A stretch of 64,000 nt of DNA from Cyclobacteriaceae bacterium. Its GTDB lineage: Bacteria; Bacteroidota; Bacteroidia; Cytophagales; Cyclobacteriaceae. The DNA lies in NCBI GenBank assembly GCA_016787645.1, contig JAEUUF010000015.1, positions 62,001-126,000 on the forward strand, written 5' to 3'. Both the position numbers and the translations under genes were made by a program. This document shows positions 8,163 through 16,344 of this stretch, piece after piece; position 1 is the first letter of the stretch; each line of letters begins with the position of its first letter. The notes under the pieces were generated by a model. The model was given only the letters and a program-made list of their open reading frames with translations, did not search any database and was not told where the DNA came from.

Positions 8163-8716
8163 GCCAAACCATCGACGCCGCAACCCTACTGGCCAACCTG
8201 GAGGATCAAACCGAGCAGCATCTTGCTTTAGCGATTCGACGTTATCAGAATCTACCGGAAGAGATCCTGTCTCGTCGTCCTACGGACGGCGGATGGAGTA
8301 TCACGGAATGTCTCTGGCACCTGAACAGTTACAGCCGCTACTACTTGCCGGAAATCAAGAAAGCTTTGGCTAAAGGAACGACTCCCACTTCAACCTTTAC
8401 CAGTACCTGGTTGGGTGCTTACTTCACCCGCATCATGAAACCTGGACCGGGAATGAAGAAAATGAAAGCTTTCAAGGACCATCGTCCGCCTGCCGAAATA
8501 GTTCCGCATGAGGTGGTTGCGGAATTTATCCATCAGCAGGAGGAATTGCTGGGTCTGTTGCGTAAAGCCCGGATGGCCAACCTTGCCCAAATCAAGATTG
8601 GGATTTCCATCCTGCCCTGGCTGAAGCTGAGATTGGGCGATGTGTTTCAATTTTTGATTGCACACCAGGACCGGCATATTCAACAAGCAGAGCGGATACA
8701 AGCAGAAATGGTGTAG
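8159..8716 (+). CDS. DinB-superfamily protein
   Basis: A 185-residue four-helix protein of the DinB/YfiT-like superfamily. Family features are PTDGGWSITECLWHLN near residues 40-55, with the first metal-ligand-type His, and the C-terminal HQDRHIQQAERI with two more His residues; together they give the usual His triad. Such proteins act as metal-dependent thiol transferases or DNA-damage-induced proteins, but the exact reaction is not known here. The gene is coupled to the DUF4345 gene by an ATGA overlap, so both probably respond to the same regulator. Confidence 0.83.
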   Translation: MSQTIDAATLLANLEDQTEQHLALAIRRYQNLPEEILSRRPTDGGWSITECLWHLNSYSRYYLPEIKKALAKGTTPTSTFTSTWLGAYFTRIMKPGPGMKKMKAFKDHRPPAEIVPHEVVAEFIHQQEELLGLLRKARMANLAQIKIGISILPWLKLRLGDVFQFLIAHQDRHIQQAERIQAEMV

Positions 8717-8742
8717 CGGTAATTATTTGCAAGTGGCCGTCG

Positions 8743-9987
8743 CTATTGGACGCGTGCCAGGACATCGTTCAACCGGATGTTGCCCGAATGAAGTCCAGGT
8801 GTCTGGCCGTGCAAGTCAAATTCAAGATTGGTTTGGGGACCGAAGAGGAGACAATACGTTGATCCACCATAGTGAAACATGCCGAGTTGATCTCCCTTTT
8901 TGACGTGTTGACCCGCTTGAACCGTGATTTCACAGCTCGAAACTTCAGACATTCCAACCCCCATGAAGCACACCAATCCGATGGAAGGGTTATCCGCTTC
9001 GATAAAGATCAGCGCGCGAGCGGCCAACGCGGTAATGTAGGCTTGCGACTCGGCAGGTCCCGAAGGATCAAACCGTTCGGCGTAGGTTTCGGAGTAATAG
9101 GTTCCATCCAGGTTGACCGTTTTCACGATCCGGCCGTCTATCGGGCTATGCCACCGGTGATAGGTTAGCGGACTAAGAAATGCCTGGTAGATCGTCCCAC
9201 CCACAAATCGATCCACGAGAACGTCTCCTTTCAGCATGTCTTCCAGGGAATACGGCTGTGCCTTGATCCAGAATCGGTCCCGGCGCTCCACACTGTTGGC
9301 AATGCGAAATGGCGCGGACTCACAGGCATTGACAATAATGGCTGCATCGTTGGGGCTGGCTACCGGGCGCCGACCCGGACGGAACCGCCTCGTAAAGAAA
9401 TCATCCCACGATTGGAATCCATGGTAAGGCTTCAGCGGATCACAAATGAAATCTACCTCGAACTCAGGCATCGCCTCCATGGCTTCGGTGCCAAACCATC
9501 CGCGTTTCGGGTCGGCATTCAATACATACCTTGATCCTTCCGAGCCCAGAAATACGGCCCAGGTGTTGAGCATCTTTTTAAGTTGTCGATTGACTTTCTC
9601 ATTCAGGAATACGGCGAAGCCTGCCTTGGTTCCCATCGACCAGTCGAGAATGGCATTGATCGGGCATCCGACCATGACTGTTTTGTCAAAAGTTGGCGCG
9701 GTGGTGAGGATGTGGTTAAGGAGTTGTAACAGCACCAGGTAGCTTCTCACTTGAGGCCCGCCACCGGGATTGCGGTCGTAAGGCGGTTTGTGCGGCACCT
9801 GCGTGAACATCAGGTGAAACAGCATGAAGATGTCGGCGTTGTTTTCGATCAGTGACTTAAATTCCTGGATGACGGGGTGGAGTTTGGTCGCTGGGTTAAC
9901 ATCCCTTACCAGGTTGTCCAGCCACTTTTCCAGGGCTTCCTGGTCGGAGGGAAGCCATTTACCAACGCGAAACGGTGCCTGTTTCAT
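8743..9987 (-). CDS. Phosphatidylserine decarboxylase-like protein of the PsiD (tryptophan decarboxylase) type
   Basis: A 414-residue pyruvoyl-enzyme homologue. The C-terminal half is a PSD domain: SWDDFFTRRFRPGRRPVA, then SPLTYHRWHSPIDG containing the conserved His, and a C-terminal FHYGGSTYCLLF where GGST is the expected self-cleavage site that makes the pyruvoyl group. The N-terminal 130 residues (WLDNLVRDVNPATKLHPVIQ) resemble the extra domain found in PSD relatives such as fungal L-tryptophan decarboxylase PsiD, and are absent from ordinary PSDs. The substrate may therefore be an amino acid and not phosphatidylserine. The frame runs up to a GTG at 10023, but ATG 9987 lies 4 nt after a TATCTTGA box, which supports it. 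Confidence 0.82.
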   Translation of the reverse strand: MKQAPFRVGKWLPSDQEALEKWLDNLVRDVNPATKLHPVIQEFKSLIENNADIFMLFHLMFTQVPHKPPYDRNPGGGPQVRSYLVLLQLLNHILTTAPTFDKTVMVGCPINAILDWSMGTKAGFAVFLNEKVNRQLKKMLNTWAVFLGSEGSRYVLNADPKRGWFGTEAMEAMPEFEVDFICDPLKPYHGFQSWDDFFTRRFRPGRRPVASPNDAAIIVNACESAPFRIANSVERRDRFWIKAQPYSLEDMLKGDVLVDRFVGGTIYQAFLSPLTYHRWHSPIDGRIVKTVNLDGTYYSETYAERFDPSGPAESQAYITALAARALIFIEADNPSIGLVCFMGVGMSEVSSCEITVQAGQHVKKGDQLGMFHYGGSTYCLLFGPQTNLEFDLHGQTPGLHSGNIRLNDVLARVQ

Positions 9988-9991
9988 TAAT

Positions 9992-9999
9992 TCAAGATA
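9992..9999 (-). promoter_or_regulatory. -7 box TATCTTGA of the PSD-like gene
   Basis: On the minus strand TATCTTGA is followed by four bases and the ATG at 9987. It matches the Bacteroidota -7 consensus TAnnTTTG at the first six important positions. The spacing predicts transcription starting at or within a base or two of the ATG, so the mRNA would be leaderless or nearly so. Confidence 0.5.
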
Positions 10000-10119
10000 A
10001 GACCGTTGTCGCCAACGGCTCACGACAGCCTGGGGGATTACCCCCTGATTTTTGTCAACTATCCACGAAGCTGAACTGAACGAAGTGGTACCTTGGAATT
10101 AATTCCAGCGTACAAACTC

Positions 10120-11145
10120 ATGACACAAAAGCACACACGCGCTATTCTTGTGGGTCTCGGCACGGTTAACCGTGGATGGCTAAACCTTATGCAGGACAAA
10201 CAGCGCGAATTGCATCAACGCGGTATTCATTTTGACATTGTGGGGGTAGCGGACTCGTCAGGAGTAGCTGTGAATGATCAGGGTTATTCAGTGCAGGCCC
10301 TGCTCGCCCTGAAGGGTTCAGGGCAAAAAGTATCTTCTTTAACTGGATATCGCCCAGGTGTTCCTGCCGCTCAGCTTCTTGATCATGTGGAAGCGGATGT
10401 GCTCATTGAAAGTTCGCCGGCAAATCTCATCGATGGAGAGCCCGGTCTTACCATTGCCCGTGCCGCATTGCACAAAGGGATATCCGTGGTATTCGCCAAT
10501 AAAACGCCGTTGGTTTTTGCTTTTGACGAATTGCAGCTCTTGTGCGAAAGGCACAAAGGACGGATGGCCTATAGTGCCACGGTTTGTGGCGGCTTGCCCG
10601 TGGTCAATGTATTGAAGCGGGATTTGAAACTGGCACAGATCAAGCGAATCCGGGGCATCTTCAATGCGACCTCCAATTTTGTACTAAGGGAATTGGAAAG
10701 AGGGGGCACACTGGAGGAGGCTATCCGTGAAGCACAACGACTCGGTGCGGCAGAGGCAGACCCCACACATGATCTTCATGGACACGACACGGCCAACAAA
10801 TTGTACATCATCATGAAGTCATGCTCGGATTTTCGAGGGAGCATTGCCGACATCCGAACCACGGGTATCCAGCGCGTCACAACGGAAGGACTCAAGGCTG
10901 CCCGTTCCCGCGAGCATATCATCAAACTGATGGCCGAAGCCGTTCAGGTGGATGGCGGCTGGAATCTTTCGGTTGCCCCGGCAGAGATTCCCCGATCTTC
11001 CTTTCTCGGAAGCTGCGAAGGGTGGGAAATGGGATTCGAAATAGAAACGGATTTATATGAAAGGATTTGCATGAAGAACTACGAGGCTGACCCGATGGGC
11101 ACCTCAGCCGCCGTTATGCGCGACTGCCTTGAGTTGGTGCAATGA
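10120..11145 (+). CDS. Homoserine dehydrogenase-like oxidoreductase without ACT domain
   Basis: A 341-residue NAD(P)-dependent enzyme. It has an N-terminal Rossmann fold (VGLGTVNRG), a central ANKTPLVFAFDEL segment and the catalytic-domain signature FNATSNFVLRELERG followed by AEADPTHDLHGHDTANKLYI, where the Lys aligns with the catalytic lysine of homoserine dehydrogenase. The C-terminal ACT regulatory domain found in most bacterial homoserine dehydrogenases is missing, so threonine feedback through that domain is not expected. Homoserine oxidation/reduction is the best guess, but a different 2-hydroxy or amino acid substrate is possible because no thr or lys genes are beside it. Start: ATG 10120; the open frame back to 10093 begins with TTG. 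Confidence 0.8.
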   Translation: MTQKHTRAILVGLGTVNRGWLNLMQDKQRELHQRGIHFDIVGVADSSGVAVNDQGYSVQALLALKGSGQKVSSLTGYRPGVPAAQLLDHVEADVLIESSPANLIDGEPGLTIARAALHKGISVVFANKTPLVFAFDELQLLCERHKGRMAYSATVCGGLPVVNVLKRDLKLAQIKRIRGIFNATSNFVLRELERGGTLEEAIREAQRLGAAEADPTHDLHGHDTANKLYIIMKSCSDFRGSIADIRTTGIQRVTTEGLKAARSREHIIKLMAEAVQVDGGWNLSVAPAEIPRSSFLGSCEGWEMGFEIETDLYERICMKNYEADPMGTSAAVMRDCLELVQ

Positions 11146-11293
11146 GTTGAGCCAAAGGAAGAAAAAGTGCGGTGTACCAATAGCCTGCGCAGTATTATTT
11201 CCTGACCTTCGTCATGGATCATGAATCAATCCTTGGCTATTTTTCCTCACTGATCACCCCGAAGTATCCTACCTCAATTGTCTCAATTTTGAT

Positions 11294-12610
11294 ATGACTG
11301 CTGATCTGTTTATCAACTTGATCCTGGCGTTCATCTTCGGCGCTACCGTTGGACTGGAGCGCGAGAGCAGCAAGAAAGGCGACCCCCACGTAGGTGGCAT
11401 CCGGACCTTTGCGCTGATTTCTCTTGCTGGTGCCCTTGCTGGAATTTTTATCGTGCACCAGTATACGGCGGTAGGGATCGGTGTGATTGTCGGGTTTGTT
11501 CTCCTGTTGATCTCGAACTATGTATCGGAGGCCATGACCACAAAGGACTTTGGCATCACCAGTGAGCTGGCGGCGCTGACTACTTTTTTCCTGGGGCTCA
11601 TGGTAATGATTGAAATCATCCCCCGTACGACCACGGTAGCGGTTTTGGTTTCACTGGTCTTCATCCTTTCGCTGAAAGCCAAAACAGAGAAATTCGTCGC
11701 TGGTGTTTCGAAACATGAGTTTCAGGCATTCATTAGTTATGGAATCATTGCTCTCGTGGTGCTCCCCGTTTTGCCCGACTACTCCTACAAGGTAAAAGAC
11801 ATGCCGGTCGTCGAAAGTATTCTCAGCGGAATGGGTGTTAGCCTGGGGCAGTTTGATAATCTTGACCTTATCAACCCGATGAAAATCTGGGTCGTGGTGG
11901 TGCTTATTACCGGCATAGATGTCTTTGGTTACCTGCTCAGCAAGTTTATCGGCGATCGTCACAGTTTTGCGCTGACCAGTTTCTTGGCGGGCTTCGTATC
12001 GTCCACCTCCACGACGCAGTCACTGGCTCTGAAGAGCAAAGGGGCGCCCTTTGTGAATCACCTTATAGGTGCCGCGGTGCTCGCCAACCTGGCCAGTTTC
12101 CTGCAGATTTTTCTGTTGGCCGGCCCACTGAATCCAGGTTGGATGTTGTCCATTGCCCCCGCCATTCTCATTATGGTGCTGACAGCGGGTGTCCTAACTG
12201 TTTATTATCTCAAAAGAAAGGAAACCGCTGTGACCGATGAGGCAGCGACACAAAAGGAAGGGCAGATATTTTCACTGGTTCCCGCTTTGAAGTTTGCCTT
12301 GTTGCTGATCATCATCAAAATTGTTACTAAAATTTGCCTCATCCTGTTCGGTAAGTCAGGGTTCATCATCAGTTCCGTGCTTGCATCTTTCGCCGGCATT
12401 GATGCCATAATTGTCAACCTGGCCGATATGGCGGGTCACACCATTACGTTCAAGTTTGCTTTCCTGACCTTCCTGATCGTCAATGCCACCAACCTGATGA
12501 GCAAGTCAACGTATTCATGGCTTCAGGGTGACCGTCGGTTTGCCAGGCAGTTCTTGTTCTCGATGCTGATCATCATTGCTTCAAGCGCCATTTGGCTCTT
12601 GTTCTTCTGA
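11294..12610 (+). CDS. MgtC/SapB family membrane protein with DUF4010 domain
   Basis: A 438-residue integral membrane protein. The N-terminus LILAFIFGATVGLERESS with GGIRTFALISLAGAL is the MgtC/SapB signature; the remaining two thirds is a second multi-helix domain of the DUF4010 type containing TSFLAGFVSSTSTTQSLAL. About 12 hydrophobic helices are visible. MgtC proteins are linked to growth in low magnesium and modulation of membrane ATPase, but the role of the long fused forms is not settled. Located alone between the homoserine dehydrogenase-like gene and the convergent histidine kinase gene, only 2 bp from the latter's stop. Confidence 0.85.
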   Translation: MTADLFINLILAFIFGATVGLERESSKKGDPHVGGIRTFALISLAGALAGIFIVHQYTAVGIGVIVGFVLLLISNYVSEAMTTKDFGITSELAALTTFFLGLMVMIEIIPRTTTVAVLVSLVFILSLKAKTEKFVAGVSKHEFQAFISYGIIALVVLPVLPDYSYKVKDMPVVESILSGMGVSLGQFDNLDLINPMKIWVVVVLITGIDVFGYLLSKFIGDRHSFALTSFLAGFVSSTSTTQSLALKSKGAPFVNHLIGAAVLANLASFLQIFLLAGPLNPGWMLSIAPAILIMVLTAGVLTVYYLKRKETAVTDEAATQKEGQIFSLVPALKFALLLIIIKIVTKICLILFGKSGFIISSVLASFAGIDAIIVNLADMAGHTITFKFAFLTFLIVNATNLMSKSTYSWLQGDRRFARQFLFSMLIIIASSAIWLLFF

Positions 12611-12612
12611 TA

Positions 12613-14511
12613 TCAGGATGATCCAAAGGTGACGCGGAAGGTAGTTCCCTGGTCTACTTTGCTTTCGGCGGAAATTGTCCCACCCATGGCTTCCACTTGC
12701 GCTTTGGTGATGAAAAGTCCTAATCCTTTGGCTTCCGGAGAGGGATGAAAAGTTTTGTAAAAGCCAAAAAGTTTGTCTCCATAGCGATCCAGGTCGATGC
12801 CCAGTCCGTTGTCCGACACGAGCAGAATTACCTGTCCCTGGATACGCTTCGATTCCACGCGGATCGTAAGGGAGCGGTTCGGTGACCTGTATTTAACAGC
12901 ATTGGAAATGAGGTTGAGAAGAATACTCTCCATGTAAACGCCGGGGTAACTGATAAATTCCACTTCGAAAGCATCAATGATCTCTGCCTTTGCTTCCGCG
13001 ATCGGCGTGGAGAGGACTTCCTTGACTTTGTTCAGTACCTGGGCGAAGAAGACTTCGTTACGTTCTTTTTTGTCTGCTTCCTGGATACGAATGGACTCGA
13101 TGAGATCGGCGAGTGTTCCACCCAGGTGGTGGGTGACCTTTTCGACCATCCCCAACAGCACGGCCTGTTCGGCGGCATCGGCGCCCTTGTGCAGGTGCAA
13201 AAGACTGGAGAGGTTGCCCACATGCGATCGGAGATTATGGGAGACTATATGTGCAAAACTGGCGAGTTGCTGATTCTGCAGTTGAAGTTTTCCGGCGAGC
13301 GCCCGTACCTGCTGCGCTTCCTTGATTTCGGTGATGTCGTAACCTGCCGCGTAAACATCACCGGACTTGTTTTCCCTCGTAAACGACCATAAAAAATGCC
13401 GGTAGTGTCCTTCCTTGTTCCTCATTTGCAGTTGAAGGGATTCGGGGTTGGGGTCTTCGCGCAATCGATCAAACACGCCAACAATCTTCTCCGTGTCATC
13501 CGGATGGACATAATAGAAGAAGGATTTTCCATCGCCCTCTGAGGAGAGACGCCCCATGGCCCTGGTAAATGCCGTAGAAGCAAGTCGAATGGAGCCGTCG
13601 CCACCGGCAATAAGAAGGAGTTCGGAGGAAAGTGCAAAGAATTTCTTGTATTGATCTTTTTCGTTGTCCAGTCGGCTGACGGCTTGGGCCGTAATCAGCA
13701 CAATGGTGGTAAAGAGGGCCAGGCTGGTAACCATCATGAACACCATGCTGCCTTCTGTATTGTACAATCCGGCCTTTTCACCCTGCACGGTGAGGAAGGC
13801 AATCAGTGGATATAGAATCGCGAGCGGCATAAGAATGCCCCGGATCAAAACTCCAGCGGTACCGGGGGCGACCACCAGGGAGGCCCACCCGCGGTCGGAG
13901 TGCCTGGCAAAATAAGCTGCCGTAAACAGGAAGAAGCCGAGTGCCGAGGAAATCGCCATGTTGGTGTTCTGCGAATTCACATGTACAGCACCAAACAAGG
14001 TGCCCGTGAACGGGTAGAGCGTGGTGAACAGGCAAGTCAGCATGACATAATCAAAAACCTGTTTGGCGCGCCGCCATGGCTGCGTTTCGACCCAAATTGC
14101 GGCACCGACGATTACAAAGTTGATGGCAGATACCAGTGACATTCTCCCGGGATGACTGGAAATCAGTTCCCGTTGTTTAACCAGTAACTCATCAAGGCCG
14201 ATATTGATATTCAGCGCGTATTCGAGCAGTGTCGCAGTGCCAATTGATGCGATGAAGACTGAAAGAGTCCGGATGATGCCCTGCCATAAAGGTGATGCTG
14301 GCTGGCAAAGAAGGAATAAACAAAGGCCGGCTGCAAAGAAACAAATCGCTGAATTGGCAACCATGGGTGTGCCGTCAACTGGATTCAGCGATTTTAGCTC
14401 AGCCTGATCGAGAAACCAGCCGGTCAATACAAGCATGGCCGACAAGCAAATCAGCGCGGCAACTATTCGGCAAAAAGTGTATGGAGTTCGATCAGACGTC
14501 CGCAAATTCAA
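12613..14511 (-). CDS. Membrane PAS-domain sensor histidine kinase
   Basis: A 632-residue kinase. The N-terminal 275 residues hold about eight hydrophobic helices with no large external loop, followed by a PAS domain (about residues 285-395, including YYVHPDDTEKIVGVFDRL), a dimerisation helix with the phosphoacceptor in FAHIVSHNLRSHVGNL, and an ATPase domain with N box ILLNLISNAVKYR and G boxes SDNGLGIDLD and KGLGLFITK. No response regulator is encoded nearby. The start codon is TTG at 14511 (a second TTG is at 14505), 20 bp inside the end of the upstream BLUF gene, so translation is probably coupled to it. This strongly suggests the blue-light sensor and kinase act together. Confidence 0.9.
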   Translation of the reverse strand: MNLRTSDRTPYTFCRIVAALICLSAMLVLTGWFLDQAELKSLNPVDGTPMVANSAICFFAAGLCLFLLCQPASPLWQGIIRTLSVFIASIGTATLLEYALNINIGLDELLVKQRELISSHPGRMSLVSAINFVIVGAAIWVETQPWRRAKQVFDYVMLTCLFTTLYPFTGTLFGAVHVNSQNTNMAISSALGFFLFTAAYFARHSDRGWASLVVAPGTAGVLIRGILMPLAILYPLIAFLTVQGEKAGLYNTEGSMVFMMVTSLALFTTIVLITAQAVSRLDNEKDQYKKFFALSSELLLIAGGDGSIRLASTAFTRAMGRLSSEGDGKSFFYYVHPDDTEKIVGVFDRLREDPNPESLQLQMRNKEGHYRHFLWSFTRENKSGDVYAAGYDITEIKEAQQVRALAGKLQLQNQQLASFAHIVSHNLRSHVGNLSSLLHLHKGADAAEQAVLLGMVEKVTHHLGGTLADLIESIRIQEADKKERNEVFFAQVLNKVKEVLSTPIAEAKAEIIDAFEVEFISYPGVYMESILLNLISNAVKYRSPNRSLTIRVESKRIQGQVILLVSDNGLGIDLDRYGDKLFGFYKTFHPSPEAKGLGLFITKAQVEAMGGTISAESKVDQGTTFRVTFGSS

Positions 14512-14929
14512 CCATGTTCTTGTCGTAAAACAACTTGAGAAAAATCAGCAAGAGATTGCTTTGGTCGCCAATGTGTTGCTGAGCAAAAAACTCGTCAATA
14601 TTCTTGAATCCCCCCAGGTCGGCCGCCTCATGGGCAGTTAGCCGGCGAAATCCCATAGTCCAGTTCTTGAATATACGATGGGCGTAATCCCCCTCAGCAA
14701 TAACCGTTACGCGGTGATGTCGCGGATCTTTGGCGATTTGGCCAAAGAGCCCCACAACCTCTTCCCGTGCTCCTTCCAACACCTGGATAAATTTGCCCTG
14801 GATGTAAAGGAGCATGCCCGTGATGTTGTGCTGGCGATTGAATGACCTGCACTCTTTCAAAAGATCAATGAGTTCGTCTTCTGAAAACATTTTGGTGGCG
14901 TGACTGGTGTATACCAGGTGATACATCAT
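14492..14929 (-). CDS. BLUF-domain blue-light photoreceptor
   Basis: A 145-residue protein made almost only of a BLUF domain, the FAD-binding blue-light sensor fold. The key residues are present: the flavin-contacting Tyr in HLVYTSHATKMF (Tyr7), an Asn in CRSFNRQHNITGMLLY and the photoactive Gln in GKFIQVLEG (Gln49). The C-terminal 50 residues contain the capping helices, with Trp/Met in NWTMGFRRL at the position of the photocycle Trp/Met pair. The frame is open to an ATG at 15001, but the domain begins at ATG 14929 or 14926, and a TAGCTTCA -7 box sits at 14932-14939. It overlaps the histidine kinase gene by 20 bp. Confidence 0.92.
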   Translation of the reverse strand: MMYHLVYTSHATKMFSEDELIDLLKECRSFNRQHNITGMLLYIQGKFIQVLEGAREEVVGLFGQIAKDPRHHRVTVIAEGDYAHRIFKNWTMGFRRLTAHEAADLGGFKNIDEFFAQQHIGDQSNLLLIFLKLFYDKNMVEFADV

Positions 14930-14931
14930 GG

Positions 14932-14939
14932 TGAAGCTA
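14932..14939 (-). promoter_or_regulatory. -7 box TAGCTTCA of the BLUF-kinase operon
   Basis: The box lies two bases before ATG 14929 and five before ATG 14926 on the minus strand. It fits the TAnnTTnn form of the Bacteroidota -7 element and suggests a leaderless transcript. It also argues against the longer open frame starting at 15001. Confidence 0.4.
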
Positions 14940-15003
14940 TGAATTTGACCGTTGGAAAGCAACCGATGAGCGCTTTGCCTTGCGAGCCTAATTCGGAACA
15001 TCC

Positions 15004-15011
15004 TATCTTTA
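15004..15011 (+). promoter_or_regulatory. -7 box TATCTTTA of the GntP gene
   Basis: TATCTTTA ends four bases before the ATG at 15016 and immediately precedes another, out-of-frame ATG. The distance predicts a transcript starting at or next to the start codon. Confidence 0.5.
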
Positions 15012-15015
15012 ATGA

Positions 15016-16344
15016 ATGAGCCCCCTCTACCTGCTGCTTATTCTGTTGGTTGCCATTCTCTGGATGATCGCGGCGGGGAGTTATTTGAAATGGCATCCGT
15101 TCTTCAGTTTGCTCAGTGCCACATTCGGGTTTGGGTTGCTGGCCGCCCTGCCTCCCGCTCTTCTCCTAGACACCATGCTGCAGGGATTTGGTGCGCTGAT
15201 CGGCAGCATTGGTCTGATCGTCATCCTGGGATGTATCCTGGGTGTATTGCTGGAAGACTCCGGTTCGGTGCAGCAACTGGGAGGTGCCCTTGCTCTCCGC
15301 GCTACGCGATATCCATCGCTGGCCCTGGCATTTCTCGGATTGCTGTTGGGCATACCCGTATTCTGTGATTCAGGATTTATCATTTTGTTCAGTCTCACCA
15401 AATCCATGGCGGTCGCCTCGGGAACTCCAGTTCCCATAATGTCTTTGAGTCTCGCCGGTGGATTGTATTCCTCGCACACCCTTGTGCCGCCCACACCGGG
15501 TCCGGTGGCGGCCGCTGCAACACTCGGCGGAACAGGAAGCATTGGTTTGGTCATGTTGTTGGGAATATTGGTTTCCATACCGGTAACTCTGGCAGCACAT
15601 TTGTATGCAAGATTTGCTGGCCAAAAACTGAAACTGGGCGATTCCCTGAATCGAATTGAAAAGGCGATAAGTGGTCCTGCCACAGCCTGGCAAGCCGTTT
15701 TCCTCATCCTGTTTCCAGTGGCATTAATTGCTGCTGGTTCAACCGTTGTTTTGTTACAGTGGGACGATCCGTTTTCAAATACGTTGTCCTTCCTGGGAAA
15801 GCCGGTGGTGGCCTTGCTGATGGCCGTGGTGTTGGCGATGATCCTGTTCAGAAGGCATGGATCGCTCACCTCGTCAATCGACAAGGGTCTGCGACAGGCA
15901 GGACCGATCATCCTGCTGACAGGCTGCGGCGGCGGCTTTGGGGCCGTGCTAAAAGCCAGCCCCCTGGCCAATGGGCTGGCTGGCCTTATTCATGAACAAG
16001 GATTAACGGGTGTTGGATTTTTAACAGGAGCCTTCCTGCTGGGTGTAGCATTCAAAACGGCGCAAGGTTCAACAACGAGCGCCATGATCCTCGTAAGTGC
16101 CTTGCTTTCACCGCTGTTGTCAGTTTCCGGATTGGATTCTTCAAGTGGTCATGCCCTTCTTGTCCTGACGATCGGTGCCGGATCCATGATGGTTTCGCAT
16201 GCCAACGATTCGTACTTCTGGGTCGTATCTCAATTCAATGGTTTTACACTCCGGGAAGGATACCTCGGTATTACCCTGATGACACTCGTCCAGGGGCTTA
16301 CGGCATTTATTTCCGTGGTGATTCTTTTTTTGTTAATCCGATGA
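15016..16344 (+). CDS. GntP-family permease, probably for glycerate or gluconate
   Basis: A 442-residue transporter with about 12 membrane helices. Family signatures are LGIPVFCDSGFIILFSLTKS and the conserved SLAGGLYSSHTLVPPTPGP, plus a C-terminal AFKTAQGSTTSAMI and SHANDSYFWVV. GntP proteins take up gluconate and related sugar acids by proton symport. The next gene is a glycerate kinase that overlaps it by 4 bp, so glycerate is the most likely substrate here; this is inferred from context. The ATG at 15016 is 4 nt after a TATCTTTA box. Confidence 0.92.
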   Translation: MSPLYLLLILLVAILWMIAAGSYLKWHPFFSLLSATFGFGLLAALPPALLLDTMLQGFGALIGSIGLIVILGCILGVLLEDSGSVQQLGGALALRATRYPSLALAFLGLLLGIPVFCDSGFIILFSLTKSMAVASGTPVPIMSLSLAGGLYSSHTLVPPTPGPVAAAATLGGTGSIGLVMLLGILVSIPVTLAAHLYARFAGQKLKLGDSLNRIEKAISGPATAWQAVFLILFPVALIAAGSTVVLLQWDDPFSNTLSFLGKPVVALLMAVVLAMILFRRHGSLTSSIDKGLRQAGPIILLTGCGGGFGAVLKASPLANGLAGLIHEQGLTGVGFLTGAFLLGVAFKTAQGSTTSAMILVSALLSPLLSVSGLDSSSGHALLVLTIGAGSMMVSHANDSYFWVVSQFNGFTLREGYLGITLMTLVQGLTAFISVVILFLLIR

